Positions 16,265-25,011 are shown, numbered from the stretch's first letter. The stretch: DNA of 64,000 bases from Bacillota bacterium (GCA_023439505.1 JAEXNR010000062.1:124001-188000), one strand, 5' to 3'. Notes: a model not told the origin generated them from the letters alone. Translations and numbers: made by a program.

Positions 16265-17278
16265 ATGCTTCGTAATCAGGAAATAAAGCTATTGGTTGTT
16301 ATTATGATGATCACCACTTTCATCGGGATCGGCATATCTTTCTTTCTGCATCCCCTGGCGGGGGTGGTTGTAATTCTCAATTCATTGGTGCTCATCATCT
16401 GTAATCTTATCTTTACCCGAAGAAGATATCACTCGATTGAGGAGCTATCCGGGTACCTTCGCCGGATTTACGCGGGAGAATACACATTGGATATCAGAGA
16501 TAATCAGGAAGGTGAACTTAGTATTTTAAAGAATGAAATCTATAAGGTGACCACCATTCTCTCCAAAAGCGAAGAGCATCAGCGGAAGGAGAAGGAACAT
16601 CTTGCAGACATCCTATCGGATATCTCCCATCAGTTAAAGACCCCCCTCACCTCTATGATTGTAATGACCGATTTACTGCGCAGCCCCGGACTGGAGCGGG
16701 AGAAGCAGAAACAATTCACGAAACAGATGGGGGTTCAATTGGAACGGATGCAATGGCTTTTGACCTCCATGCTCAAATTATCGAAGATAGATGCCAAAAC
16801 CGTTCGTTTTAAGAAAGAGACAATCTCTGTTAATCAATTGATCAGGCATGCCCTTGAACCGCTTTATATCCCAATGGAGTTAAAAGATCAGAAGCTTGAG
16901 ATAAATGTAGCGCAGGAGATCACCTTCCTGGGTGATTTTAATTGGAGTGCGGAAGCAATTCTTAATATTGTAAAGAACTGTATGGAACATACGAAGCAGG
17001 GAGGAACAATCAGGATATCCTGCGATGAAAATCCCCTTTATACACAGATTATCATTGAGGATAACGGAAGCGGAATAGAGAAAGAAGATCTGCCCTATAT
17101 CTTTCAGAGATTTTACAAGGGGAAGAATGCGGGAGAGGACAGCGTGGGAATTGGACTGGCCATGGCACTTAGCATTATGAAGAATCAGAACGGAGACATT
17201 AGCGTTACCAGCAAGAAGGAAGAAGGAACATCGTTTTATTTAAAAATATATAAGAGCAGCGAAGGACAGCAATTGTGA
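16265..17278 (+). CDS. Intramembrane-type sensor histidine kinase, BceS-like
   Basis: This 337-residue kinase has two N-terminal membrane helices (about 8-27 and 30-50) with almost no extracellular loop, so it has no input domain of its own. The H-box is SHQLKTPLTS, and N, G1 and G2 motifs are present (NIVKNCMEHT, DNGSGI, VGIGLAMAL). Kinases of this design usually read the activity of a partner BceAB transporter, encoded next. The stop codon lies inside the predicted BceR operator at 17276-17289. Confidence 0.85.
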   Translation: MLRNQEIKLLVVIMMITTFIGIGISFFLHPLAGVVVILNSLVLIICNLIFTRRRYHSIEELSGYLRRIYAGEYTLDIRDNQEGELSILKNEIYKVTTILSKSEEHQRKEKEHLADILSDISHQLKTPLTSMIVMTDLLRSPGLEREKQKQFTKQMGVQLERMQWLLTSMLKLSKIDAKTVRFKKETISVNQLIRHALEPLYIPMELKDQKLEINVAQEITFLGDFNWSAEAILNIVKNCMEHTKQGGTIRISCDENPLYTQIIIEDNGSGIEKEDLPYIFQRFYKGKNAGEDSVGIGLAMALSIMKNQNGDISVTSKKEEGTSFYLKIYKSSEGQQL

Positions 17279-17328
17279 CAAAATTGTAATATAAGGGTCA
17301 TGTCATAGTCATTAACCACTGATATACT
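17276..17328 (+). promoter_or_regulatory. BceR-type operator and promoter of the transporter genes
   Basis: TGACA-AAAT-TGTAA (17276-17289) fits the known BceR-family consensus TNACA-N4-TGTAA. Downstream are ATGTCA (17300-17305) and TATACT (17323-17328), 17 bases apart, a weak -35 with a good -10 as expected for an activated promoter. Three GTCAT repeats sit at 17297-17312. Confidence 0.6.
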
Positions 17329-17454
17329 TGTTATCTGTAGACAGTCAGCCGTCAATGGATCACTGCATCATACGCCCTCCTTCCCCGGAGGAAAAGCCAT
17401 AGCTTGTCGGCAGGCAAGAAATTGATAAAGAGAATATTAGAAATGGAGACAATG

Positions 17455-18138
17455 ATGGAAATATTAAAAGTAGAGCATCTTTCAAAAGTATACGGCAGCG
17501 GGGATACAGCGGTAAAAGCACTGGATGATATTACATTTTCAGTGGAAAAAGGAGAATTTGTCGCAATTATCGGCCCCTCAGGCTCCGGCAAGTCCACGCT
17601 CCTGCATATGCTTGGGGGAGTGGACAGACCGACCAAAGGGAAGGTATATCTTGAAAATACCAGCATTTATGATCTGAATGAAACTCAGCTGGCAATCTTT
17701 CGAAGACGCCAGATTGGTCTGATCTATCAGTTTTATAATCTGCTTCCCGTATTGACGGTAGAAGAAAATATCACCCTGCCTCTGCTGCTTGACGGACAGA
17801 AGATCGATCAGAAACAGTTTGGAAATATTGTAAAGACACTGAATCTGGAGAACCGGATTCATCATCTGCCCAATCAGCTCTCAGGGGGGCAGCAGCAGAG
17901 AGTATCCATTGGCAGGGCATTAATGAATAATCCTGCCATTATGCTGGCAGATGAACCTACGGGGAATCTGGATAGCAAGAATAGTTCTGAGATTGTGGAA
18001 TTAATGAAAATGTTTAATAAGAAGTATCAGCAGACACTGTTGATCATAACACATGACGAGCGGATTGCCCTTCAGGCGGATCGGATTATTGCCATAGAGG
18101 ATGGAAGAATTACCAAAGATGAGGTGATCCGTCTATGA
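17455..18138 (+). CDS. ABC transporter ATPase, BceA-like
   Basis: This 227-residue ATPase belongs to the MacB/LolD/BceA class. Walker A is GPSGSGKS near residue 41, the signature is LSGGQQQR near 145 and Walker B is IMLADEPTGNLDS. It overlaps the permease gene by four bases, so they are co-translated. The start is one of two adjacent ATGs (17452, 17455); GGAGA at 17445-17449 fits 17455 better. With the preceding two-component genes it forms a peptide-antibiotic sensing and resistance unit. Confidence 0.85.
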   Translation: MEILKVEHLSKVYGSGDTAVKALDDITFSVEKGEFVAIIGPSGSGKSTLLHMLGGVDRPTKGKVYLENTSIYDLNETQLAIFRRRQIGLIYQFYNLLPVLTVEENITLPLLLDGQKIDQKQFGNIVKTLNLENRIHHLPNQLSGGQQQRVSIGRALMNNPAIMLADEPTGNLDSKNSSEIVELMKMFNKKYQQTLLIITHDERIALQADRIIAIEDGRITKDEVIRL

Positions 18139-20753
18139 ACATTGTAAATAAACTCACGGTCCGCCAATTGAGATTAAATAAAAAGAGAACTATGGTAACC
18201 ATAATCGGTGTTATCATATCCACTGCCATGATTACAGCAGTATCAACGCTGGGAATCTCCTTTATGGATCTGATGCGGAGGCAGGAAATTGCAGATAATG
18301 GCGCATGGCATGTCAGTTATCAGGAAGTTCCGAGGCAAAGCATAGAAAAGATAAGAAAGGATAAGCAAACCGAGACAGTAATTCTAACAAATGATCTTGG
18401 ATATGCGTACCTTGCGGGCGGTAAAAACGAAAATAAACCCTATTTGTTTATCCGGGAAATGAATCAACAAGGATTTGAAAATAAACCTATTACCCTGGCG
18501 GAAGGAAGATTGCCTCAGGCGCCGGATGAATTGGTGATATCCGATGCTATCCTGGCTAATGGAAAGGTAAATTATCATATCGGAGATCAGATTAGCATGG
18601 AGATCGGACACCGATATCCAACCACAGGGGAGGGTGAAGCAAAGCCTCTGGGACAGGCATCCTCCCTGTCAAAGGATCAGGATAAGGTGTCGGAATATCT
18701 TACCAAAGAGATTCATAAAACCTATACCGTCGTTGGCATCATGAAGCGGCCTACCTGGGAATACACCTGGTCACCCGGATATACCGTACTATCCTATCTG
18801 GATGAAACTACGCTGACTGACCAGGGAACAGCTGATGTATCCGTTCTGTGGAAACAAGTGAAGCAGAGCATGTTCTCGCATGCGACAAAACTGGGTCATG
18901 ATAATAACATCCCGGATCAAAAAATCATGTTCAACAACTCCCTGCTGCGATATTACGGGGTGGTAAAGGATGATTCTGTCAGAAGGATGCTCATCAGTCT
19001 CACAGTAATTATTATGGGAATTATTGTAATCGGATCGGTCTCTTTAATTTATAATGCCTTTGCCATATCGGTGGCAGAGAGATCCCGTTATCTTGGGATG
19101 CTCTCCAGTATCGGAGCCACAAGAAAGCAGAAAAAAAACTCTGTGTTCTTTGAAGGATATCTGATCGCTGCTCTTAGCATTCCCTTTGGTGTCCTGGCGG
19201 GATTGATTGGAATGGAGATTACCTTTTTGTGTATCAATCCCATGATGCAGAACGCGCTGGGCGCAACAGAGAAATTAAGTCTGGTAATAGAGCCGGTTAG
19301 TATCCTCACCGCTATTGCCATATCCATGAGTACCATAATGGTTTCAACCTTTCTTCCTGCGAAAAGAGCATCTAAAATTACCGCAATTGAAGCGCTTCGT
19401 CAGAGCGGCGACGTGAAGATTACAGGAAGAGCAGTTAAAACCTCGAAGCTGACAAGAAGAATATTTGGAATGGAAGGTGATCTGGGATTAAAAAATCTAA
19501 AAAGGAATCGAAGAAGGTATCAGGCGACAGTCTTTTCCTTAATTATCAGCATGATACTATTTCTGGTGGTGACCTACTTCACCATGTGTATTCGTAAATC
19601 TGTTGTTCTTACCCAGGACGGTATTAATTATGACATCTCAGTGACTGTTCGCAGCCAGGGGGACGAAGAATATGATGCCATTGCTAAGAAAATACGTGAA
19701 TTAGATAACATAACAAAAATAACCGAAGTGTTTAGCTTTGATACAACCACATCCATTCCCAAGGCACAGGCCGCTGATTATATTGTCAAAAATAATATAC
19801 CGGATGAGAAGGGAATGTTTCCGTATCAGGTAACAGTAAATGTTCTCGATGATGCTACCCTGAAAACATTCGCTGGCAGAATCGGTGTGGATGAGGAGAA
19901 ATTAAAGGATACAAATCAGCCTTCTGCCATCGTAATTGACACAGCGCAGTTCAAAGACAGCAGCAGGGGCAAATATGTAGAAGCAAAAGCAGTAAAGGTC
20001 AGGAGCGGAGATGAGCTGAATTTAAACGCCTATCGTGCAGAGGAGGAAAAATATGAACCGATGTTGCCGATTACCATAGCTGCCACAACAGATCAGCGGC
20101 CCATGGGGGTAATGTCCTATATTAATTATGAAGGCTTTCATATCATCATCTCCAGAGCGTGCTATGAGAAACTGGTGGGCGAGAGTGACGGGCCAACCCA
20201 AAATATGAGCAGGCATCTGTATCTGAACGGAGATCAACCGCTGGTCCTTCAGCAAAATATAGAGGAGATGCAGGGAAAACTCTCTGGCGGAAGCGTCGGC
20301 GTATATAATTTATACCTTTATCGGCAAAGAGAACATCAGATGTGGATGTTGTTATCAGTGTTCACCTATGCATTTTTGTTCTTAATCACCTCAATCAGTG
20401 TTGCTAATATACTAAACACCATATCGACAGGTGTTGCACTGCGTAAAAGAGAGTTTGCCATGTTAAAATCCGTAGGAATCACACCGAAAAGCTTTAATAA
20501 AATGCTTAATTATGAGAGCATCTTCTACGGGATAAAGGCGTTGGTCTACGGAATTCCCATAAGCTTTTTTGTAATGTATCTGATCTATGGCTCCATGCTT
20601 TCGGAGTTTGACTTTCCTTTCTTTATCCCCTGGGGAAATGTTTTCCTGGCTGTAGGAGCGGTATTTATTATTGTAATAGTGGCAATGTTGTATTCCAGCA
20701 GGAAAGTGAAAAATGAGAATATCATAGACGCGTTAAAGCAGGAAATTAATTAA
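18135..20753 (+). CDS. ABC transporter permease with two FtsX domains
   Basis: This 872-residue membrane protein has a membrane helix near 20-40, a large outside domain to about 270, a three-helix FtsX block around 280-420 (ISVAERSRYLGMLSSIGATR and a coupling LPAKRASKITAIEALR), then a second helix/outside domain/FtsX block ending VKNENIIDALKQEIN. This two-fold layout is longer than typical BceB (about 650 residues) and closer to MacB/LolCE-type dual-FtsX exporters found with Bce-like kinases in clostridia. The ligand is probably a peptide antibiotic, by context only. Confidence 0.8.
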   Translation: MNIVNKLTVRQLRLNKKRTMVTIIGVIISTAMITAVSTLGISFMDLMRRQEIADNGAWHVSYQEVPRQSIEKIRKDKQTETVILTNDLGYAYLAGGKNENKPYLFIREMNQQGFENKPITLAEGRLPQAPDELVISDAILANGKVNYHIGDQISMEIGHRYPTTGEGEAKPLGQASSLSKDQDKVSEYLTKEIHKTYTVVGIMKRPTWEYTWSPGYTVLSYLDETTLTDQGTADVSVLWKQVKQSMFSHATKLGHDNNIPDQKIMFNNSLLRYYGVVKDDSVRRMLISLTVIIMGIIVIGSVSLIYNAFAISVAERSRYLGMLSSIGATRKQKKNSVFFEGYLIAALSIPFGVLAGLIGMEITFLCINPMMQNALGATEKLSLVIEPVSILTAIAISMSTIMVSTFLPAKRASKITAIEALRQSGDVKITGRAVKTSKLTRRIFGMEGDLGLKNLKRNRRRYQATVFSLIISMILFLVVTYFTMCIRKSVVLTQDGINYDISVTVRSQGDEEYDAIAKKIRELDNITKITEVFSFDTTTSIPKAQAADYIVKNNIPDEKGMFPYQVTVNVLDDATLKTFAGRIGVDEEKLKDTNQPSAIVIDTAQFKDSSRGKYVEAKAVKVRSGDELNLNAYRAEEEKYEPMLPITIAATTDQRPMGVMSYINYEGFHIIISRACYEKLVGESDGPTQNMSRHLYLNGDQPLVLQQNIEEMQGKLSGGSVGVYNLYLYRQREHQMWMLLSVFTYAFLFLITSISVANILNTISTGVALRKREFAMLKSVGITPKSFNKMLNYESIFYGIKALVYGIPISFFVMYLIYGSMLSEFDFPFFIPWGNVFLAVGAVFIIVIVAMLYSSRKVKNENIIDALKQEIN

Positions 20754-20798
20754 GACTTCATGAAATATCCCGATAGAAGTGTACTTTGCTTCGTGATA

Positions 20799-20840
20799 AG
20801 TATCCCAAGGAGAATAGGAATTCTTTCTTTTTGGGATACT
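20799..20840 (+). terminator. Probable terminator after the ABC permease
   Basis: AGTATCCCAA (20799-20808) pairs perfectly with TTGGGATACT (20831-20840). The 3' flank is only moderately U-rich (GTTATATTT). Confidence 0.55.
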
Positions 20841-20886
20841 GTTATATTTAATAGTACCAGCTTGATCAGCAAGAGAGGGATTATGG

Positions 20887-21540
20887 ATGGAGAATGTGAC
20901 GAATCAATGGATAGATCCAATAAGGGCACAGATCAATACCCTGCTTGCCAGCCACTGCATGCCTGCACTGGTAGGCTGGAAGCCGGCAAATTTAATCAAT
21001 GTCAACAAATGTAAAATTCCGGATGGAACGGTATTTATTACAATCCTCAGAGAGCAAATTCAGGCCTTTCCGGTGCGTGTGGAGATCATTTATGAGAATC
21101 AGACAATGCTCCTGCTCCTTCTTTTTCGGGAGACATTCATCAGAAGATACCTGGCTGTAAAGGAATCCAGAGAACTTCTAATGTTATATGGGTATGAGGT
21201 ATGGGAGGAACCGGATGTGATTCTTAAGCAATGGAAGGAAAGATACCGGCGATACAAAGAAGAAGGAGAGGAGTTTCCCCATGAAATCGGACTCCTATTA
21301 GGGTATCCGCCGGAGGATGTAGCGGGATATATCAACCATCAGGGAAAGGACTATCTTCTATGCGGCTTCTGGAAGGTCTATCATAATATCAGTCAGGCCG
21401 AAGCACTATTTCAATGTTATCGTAATCTTAGAAGCAAAGCCTTGCAATTAACCGCGGAGGGCAGAAGTCTACAGGAAATTATGAACTTTTACGATAGGAA
21501 GGAGGCAGGCATTTTCATAGGCGGCTTGAAGGGAGAATGA
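20887..21540 (+). CDS. DUF3793 family protein
   Basis: This 217-residue protein matches DUF3793: the opening CMPALVGWKPANL, the central FPHEIGLLLGYPPEDVAGYI and CGFWKVYHN with a following helix containing YRNL are family landmarks. Function is unknown; members are common in anaerobic Firmicutes, often near iron or flavodoxin genes. No membrane segment or signal peptide is seen, so it should be cytoplasmic. GAGGGA (20875-20880) supports this start. It lies between the Bce-like module and an H-NOX receptor with its own spacing, so no operon partner is clear. Confidence 0.75.
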   Translation: MENVTNQWIDPIRAQINTLLASHCMPALVGWKPANLINVNKCKIPDGTVFITILREQIQAFPVRVEIIYENQTMLLLLLFRETFIRRYLAVKESRELLMLYGYEVWEEPDVILKQWKERYRRYKEEGEEFPHEIGLLLGYPPEDVAGYINHQGKDYLLCGFWKVYHNISQAEALFQCYRNLRSKALQLTAEGRSLQEIMNFYDRKEAGIFIGGLKGE

Positions 21541-21661
21541 ATGGGGAGTGAACAGTAGCCCTGAGGGAATAAATTATTTTTACACTGCGAAGTGTTGATA
21601 TTGTATCCCTCATATGAGTGTGATAAAATGAAATCAGAACGTACGCAAAGGAGAGATGCTT

Positions 21662-23455
21662 ATGAAAGGTACCGTAGTTTCCTCATGGGTGGAGTCTTGT
21701 AGAAAACTGTATGGTAATGATGTTGTAAATCAGGCTTTGAAAGCAAACAGTTTACCTTCAGATTATATATTTTCCCCATTAGAAGATATCAGTGATAAAA
21801 TTGCTACAGGAATCGTAGTGGATATTGGAAAAGCCGTCGGAAAAGACCAACAGGAAATCTGGTTGGTAATGGGCGAAGAGAATATCAAAACATTTAGTAA
21901 GAACTACCCGGGATTTTTTCGACATGAATCAGCTTATCAATTTCTGAAATCCATGAATGATGTACATGTAATTGTTATGAAGCGTTTTAAGGGTGCGACC
22001 CCTCCGATTCTTGATATGGTTCCGGTGTCCTCTCATGAAGCTTATTTTACCTATCGCTCCAAACGGGGCATGGGATATTATCTGGCAGGGTTGATTAAGG
22101 GTGTTTCTCATTATTTCAATGAGGAGATTAAGGTTGAGGTACTCACGCAGACGGAAGATGAGATTCAGCTGAAACTGACCTTTGCGAAAGAAATTCAGTT
22201 TACCAGACGATACCGGCTGAATCAGCTGTTCTCTTTTGGAGTACTTAAGAAGACCTCCTATAAGACATCTCTGATCAATACCGTATTTGTTGGTGCTGTC
22301 TCCTTACCCGTACTGTCCAGCCCGGTAAAATCACTTTTTGTAGCCGGACTCACCCTGATTATTTCTTTCTTGTCTTCCACACTCTTTGAGCGTCCGAAGA
22401 AGCTGCTGATCAAGGAGCTGGAGAAGCTTGGCAGCGGTGATTTTGTAGAGACCCTGTTCATCCGCTCTGACGATGAATATGAGGTAATGATGGACAAGAT
22501 CAACGATCTGAAGAAAAGTGTTCAAAAGGATTTCATCGGCTTTAATGCAATTGTGGATGAGATGTATACCTTTAATCATTCCGTTACCGGAATTGCACAG
22601 ACGATGCAAAATACATCGAAGGATATTACCGATGTTCTGGATGAGGTTGCTATTGCAGCGACAACACAGGCAGAGGATACAGAGCAGTCTGTTACGGTAT
22701 TGAATGAAAGCATTAACAATGTTACAAGAATTTCCGACGAAAGTCAGAACAATAAGAGTAAAATCGAGACGGCAATGGTGGGTCTGGAAAGCAGTTTCCG
22801 TAATGTTCAGAATACCGCTACAGAAATTAATACCGTATTGGTACGATTTAATGAGATCAAGAAGAGCAGTGATGATTTGAAACAGGATGCACAAAATATT
22901 ATGCAGATTGTATCCATCGTATCAGCAATCGCAAAACAGACCAATCTGCTGGCTCTGAATGCTTCCATTGAGGCGGCAAGAGCCGGGGAAGCAGGAAAAG
23001 GCTTTATCGTGGTAGCCAATGAAGTCAGAAGATTATCCAATGAGACCAATCAGGCTGTAGAGAAGATTAATAGCAGCTTATCCGGTTTTGTCTTAAGTAT
23101 CGGTGAAGTAGTAGCGGGCATTGATGTTCAATACAATGTTCTGGAATCAGAGAGTCATAAACTTACATCAGCGGTGGACAGCTCCAGCCAGTCCAATGAG
23201 AATCTGAAGGTGGTATCTGACCTGATGATACAGACTTCTCAGGATTTGAAGGTGGAAGCAGACAATATCTCCTCCCTCTTTGAAAACATGCACAGTCTTG
23301 CAGCGATTGCAGAAGAGAATTCCGCAGCTACAGAGGAAGCCAGCTCCAACGTTGCAATCTACGTTGATCAGATCAATGAGCTTACCAATCAGATCACGAT
23401 CTTTGACCTTATGATTAAGAACTTCCAGGAAGATTTAATGAAATATAACATATAA
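21662..23455 (+). CDS. Methyl-accepting chemotaxis protein with N-terminal H-NOX heme domain
   Basis: This 597-residue receptor begins with a heme-binding H-NOX domain (about 1-185). The proximal heme ligand His102 (NDVH), the propionate-binding YxSxR motif at Tyr131-Ser133-Arg135, and Tyr140 fall at the same numbers as in the Thermoanaerobacter protein, where Tyr140 stabilises bound O2. Two membrane helices (about 200-240) and a methyl-accepting signalling domain follow, with the hairpin tip AKQTNLLALNASIEAARAGE. It should report O2 (or NO) to CheA. ATG 21662 is used because AAAGGAG is eight bases away and H-NOX proteins start MKGT; the ATG at 21656 overlaps the ribosome site. Confidence 0.93.
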   Translation: MKGTVVSSWVESCRKLYGNDVVNQALKANSLPSDYIFSPLEDISDKIATGIVVDIGKAVGKDQQEIWLVMGEENIKTFSKNYPGFFRHESAYQFLKSMNDVHVIVMKRFKGATPPILDMVPVSSHEAYFTYRSKRGMGYYLAGLIKGVSHYFNEEIKVEVLTQTEDEIQLKLTFAKEIQFTRRYRLNQLFSFGVLKKTSYKTSLINTVFVGAVSLPVLSSPVKSLFVAGLTLIISFLSSTLFERPKKLLIKELEKLGSGDFVETLFIRSDDEYEVMMDKINDLKKSVQKDFIGFNAIVDEMYTFNHSVTGIAQTMQNTSKDITDVLDEVAIAATTQAEDTEQSVTVLNESINNVTRISDESQNNKSKIETAMVGLESSFRNVQNTATEINTVLVRFNEIKKSSDDLKQDAQNIMQIVSIVSAIAKQTNLLALNASIEAARAGEAGKGFIVVANEVRRLSNETNQAVEKINSSLSGFVLSIGEVVAGIDVQYNVLESESHKLTSAVDSSSQSNENLKVVSDLMIQTSQDLKVEADNISSLFENMHSLAAIAEENSAATEEASSNVAIYVDQINELTNQITIFDLMIKNFQEDLMKYNI

Positions 23456-23583
23456 GAAGTACAGACAGCAGAGATGGCGTCAATTCAGAGAATGGATGAT
23501 TGGGACAGAAGATGCTCTGTCTGATTTGACGACATAGCCTGCATAACCCGGGTAATTTATATGGGTAGAAATTTAAAAAGAGA

Positions 23584-23626
23584 GAGTTTGGAGGAATTAT
23601 GGGTTGATTTTTCCAGACTCTTTTTT
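23584..23626 (+). terminator. Terminator after the H-NOX receptor gene
   Basis: GAGTTTGGA (23584-23592) pairs with TCCAGACTC (23612-23620), followed by TTTTTT. Confidence 0.75.
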
Positions 23627-23721
23627 GCGCTTAATTTAATTAACTATTTGGGATGATTTTCTTTCTTTTCTTTCGTTACTTCTATGGAAATATTTACTTA
23701 TTCAGTCACCGACTGATTACC

Positions 23722-23767
23722 TTGACACAAGGGAATAATTATATTACGATAAATGCGTTAAAACGCA
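23722..23767 (+). promoter_or_regulatory. Promoter and palindromic operator of the XRE-cupin gene
   Basis: TTGACA (23722-23727), 17 bases, TACGAT (23745-23750), then the palindrome TGCGTT-AA-AACGCA (23754-23767) at the start point. This is where an autorepressor would bind. The half-site AACGCAC recurs inside the P-II promoter (24477-24483). The rest of the 341-base gap from 23456 holds only the terminator. Confidence 0.6.
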
Positions 23768-23796
23768 CGTCGCCACTATGGTAAAGGAGGCCTGAT

Positions 23797-24348
23797 ATGG
23801 AATACATCTCGAAAAATGTATCAAGAAATCTGAAGCGGATTCGAATGGCAAGAAAAATGAGTCTGGATAATGTATCCAAAGAGACGGGAATCAGTAAAAG
23901 TATGCTTGGTCAGATTGAACGTGGGGAATCTATTCCTACTGTTGAAACTCTTGGAAAGATTGTAAGCGGATTAAGGATTTCCTTTAACTCTTTAATCAGT
24001 GCTGAAAAGTCAGAGGTTATTCAGGTGGATAAGAAGGAACTGATACCATCTTTTCATAATGGCAATAAATATAAGGCCTATGAGTACTTTCCCTATGAAG
24101 AAGATCGTACCTTTGAGATCTATATGATGGAGTTGGAAAGCGGATCGGAGTATTTATCGGAGGGACATGGCGATAATACCTATGAATATCTTACCGTTTT
24201 TTCCGGCGAGCTCTATGTAAAGGTGGATGGAAAAACATATTTTGTTGAAGAAGATAATTGCATCAGATTTCCGACAAATTCCTATCACGAATATATCAAT
24301 AAAGGGAACTGCCTGGCGAAATTCAGTGTGACCTTTACCTGGAATTAG
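23797..24348 (+). CDS. XRE-family regulator with C-terminal cupin domain
   Basis: This 183-residue regulator has an N-terminal helix-turn-helix (LKRIRMARKMSLDNVSKETGISKSMLGQIERGE, residues about 12-45) and a C-terminal cupin barrel (about 105-183) with YEYLTVFSGELYVKVDGKTY. The same architecture occurs in PuuR, the repressor of putrescine use in Escherichia coli. A polyamine uptake and degradation operon starts 1.5 kb downstream, so a similar role is possible but not shown. Its own promoter has a palindrome at the start point. AAAGGAGG precedes the ATG. Confidence 0.8.
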   Translation: MEYISKNVSRNLKRIRMARKMSLDNVSKETGISKSMLGQIERGESIPTVETLGKIVSGLRISFNSLISAEKSEVIQVDKKELIPSFHNGNKYKAYEYFPYEEDRTFEIYMMELESGSEYLSEGHGDNTYEYLTVFSGELYVKVDGKTYFVEEDNCIRFPTNSYHEYINKGNCLAKFSVTFTWN

Positions 24349-24445
24349 TGTGAATTATAAAAAGCTAATTCACACGTTGAATTTATGCGTGCAAGCAAGT
24401 AGCACGCGTGGACGTTAGTGTGAATTATAAAAAGCTAATTCACAC
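24345..24445. repeat. Two identical 31-bp hairpins flanking a third hairpin
   Basis: A 31-base element, TTAGTGTGAATTATAAAAAG followed by CTAATTCACAC, occurs exactly twice (24345-24375 and 24415-24445). Each copy folds as GTGTGAATT/AATTCACAC. The 39 bases between contain GCGTGC (24387-24392) inverted as GCACGC (24402-24407). The first copy begins at the stop codon of the XRE-cupin gene. No U-tract follows. Confidence 0.8.
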
Positions 24446-24466
24446 AGGAATATTAAAAATACTATA

Positions 24467-24495
24467 TTGACAATATAACGCACAAATGTTATAAT
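24467..24495 (+). promoter_or_regulatory. Promoter of the P-II gene
   Basis: TTGACA (24467-24472), 17 bases, TATAAT (24490-24495): a consensus sigma-A promoter. Transcription would start near 24502, about 165 bases before the gene. Confidence 0.85.
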
Positions 24496-24531
24496 TCCAC
24501 TATCTTAATAGCTTCTATCAAAAAACAATGA

Positions 24532-24567
24532 TGTTTAAGCGGCAAATCTGCCCTTAAGCATTTTTTT
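24532..24567 (+). terminator. Leader terminator (attenuator candidate) before the P-II gene
   Basis: TGTTTAAG-C-GGC pairs with GCC-C-TTAAGCA around an AAATCT loop, followed by seven T. It lies only 30 bases after the predicted start, so transcripts should stop here unless antiterminated. A purine-rich stretch (24605-24660) leads up to the ribosome site. Confidence 0.65.
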
Positions 24568-24666
24568 ATGCATAAACAAGTGAGACGGCTTGCTGGATTC
24601 TCTTGTGGAAAAAGAGAAAAAAGAGAAAGATAAGAGAAAGAAAAAAGAAAGAGAGGAAGGAAATTC

Positions 24667-25011
24667 ATGAAGGAATTAACAATGTACATTAAACCGGAGA
24701 AGTTGGAAGTTGTAAAAGAGATATTGCAAAATCAGGGATGCAACGGTATGTCGATTATGAGCATCATGGGTTGCGGAATTCAATTAGGAGAAACTCATCC
24801 CATTGAATTTAAGGGACTTCGAACGAAGATCAATCTCATCCCCAAGATCAAGATTGAAGCAGTAGTAAAGGATGAGATTGTAGAAGATATTCTGCTGGAA
24901 ATCAGAGAGAAGGTAGCCTCCGGCACGGTGGGAGATGGAAAAGTAATCATTAAGGATGTTTTGGATGTTATGAGAATCAGAACCGGAGAAAGAGGAACCG
25001 ATGCAATTTAA
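24667..25011 (+). CDS. P-II family nitrogen regulatory protein
   Basis: This 114-residue protein has the P-II fold: an opening strand KELTMYIKPEKLEVVKEIL, the T-loop region (GCGIQLGETHPIEFKGLRTKINLIPKIKIEAVV) and the nucleotide-binding VASGTVGDGKVIIKDVLDVMRIRTGERG, the conserved TGxxGDGK-type loop. The T-loop lacks the usual uridylylated tyrosine, as in many anaerobe homologues. No ammonium channel or glutamine synthetase gene is adjacent, so its target is unclear. The start ATG 24667 follows GAGGAAGGAAA. Transcription passes a leader terminator. Confidence 0.85.
   Translation: MKELTMYIKPEKLEVVKEILQNQGCNGMSIMSIMGCGIQLGETHPIEFKGLRTKINLIPKIKIEAVVKDEIVEDILLEIREKVASGTVGDGKVIIKDVLDVMRIRTGERGTDAI

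Noticed and set aside
24345..24445. A two-repeat CRISPR array (31-base palindromic repeat, 39-base spacer)
   Set aside because: There are only two repeats, the 'spacer' is itself a hairpin, no cas gene is present, and the first repeat overlaps the stop codon of a regulator gene.
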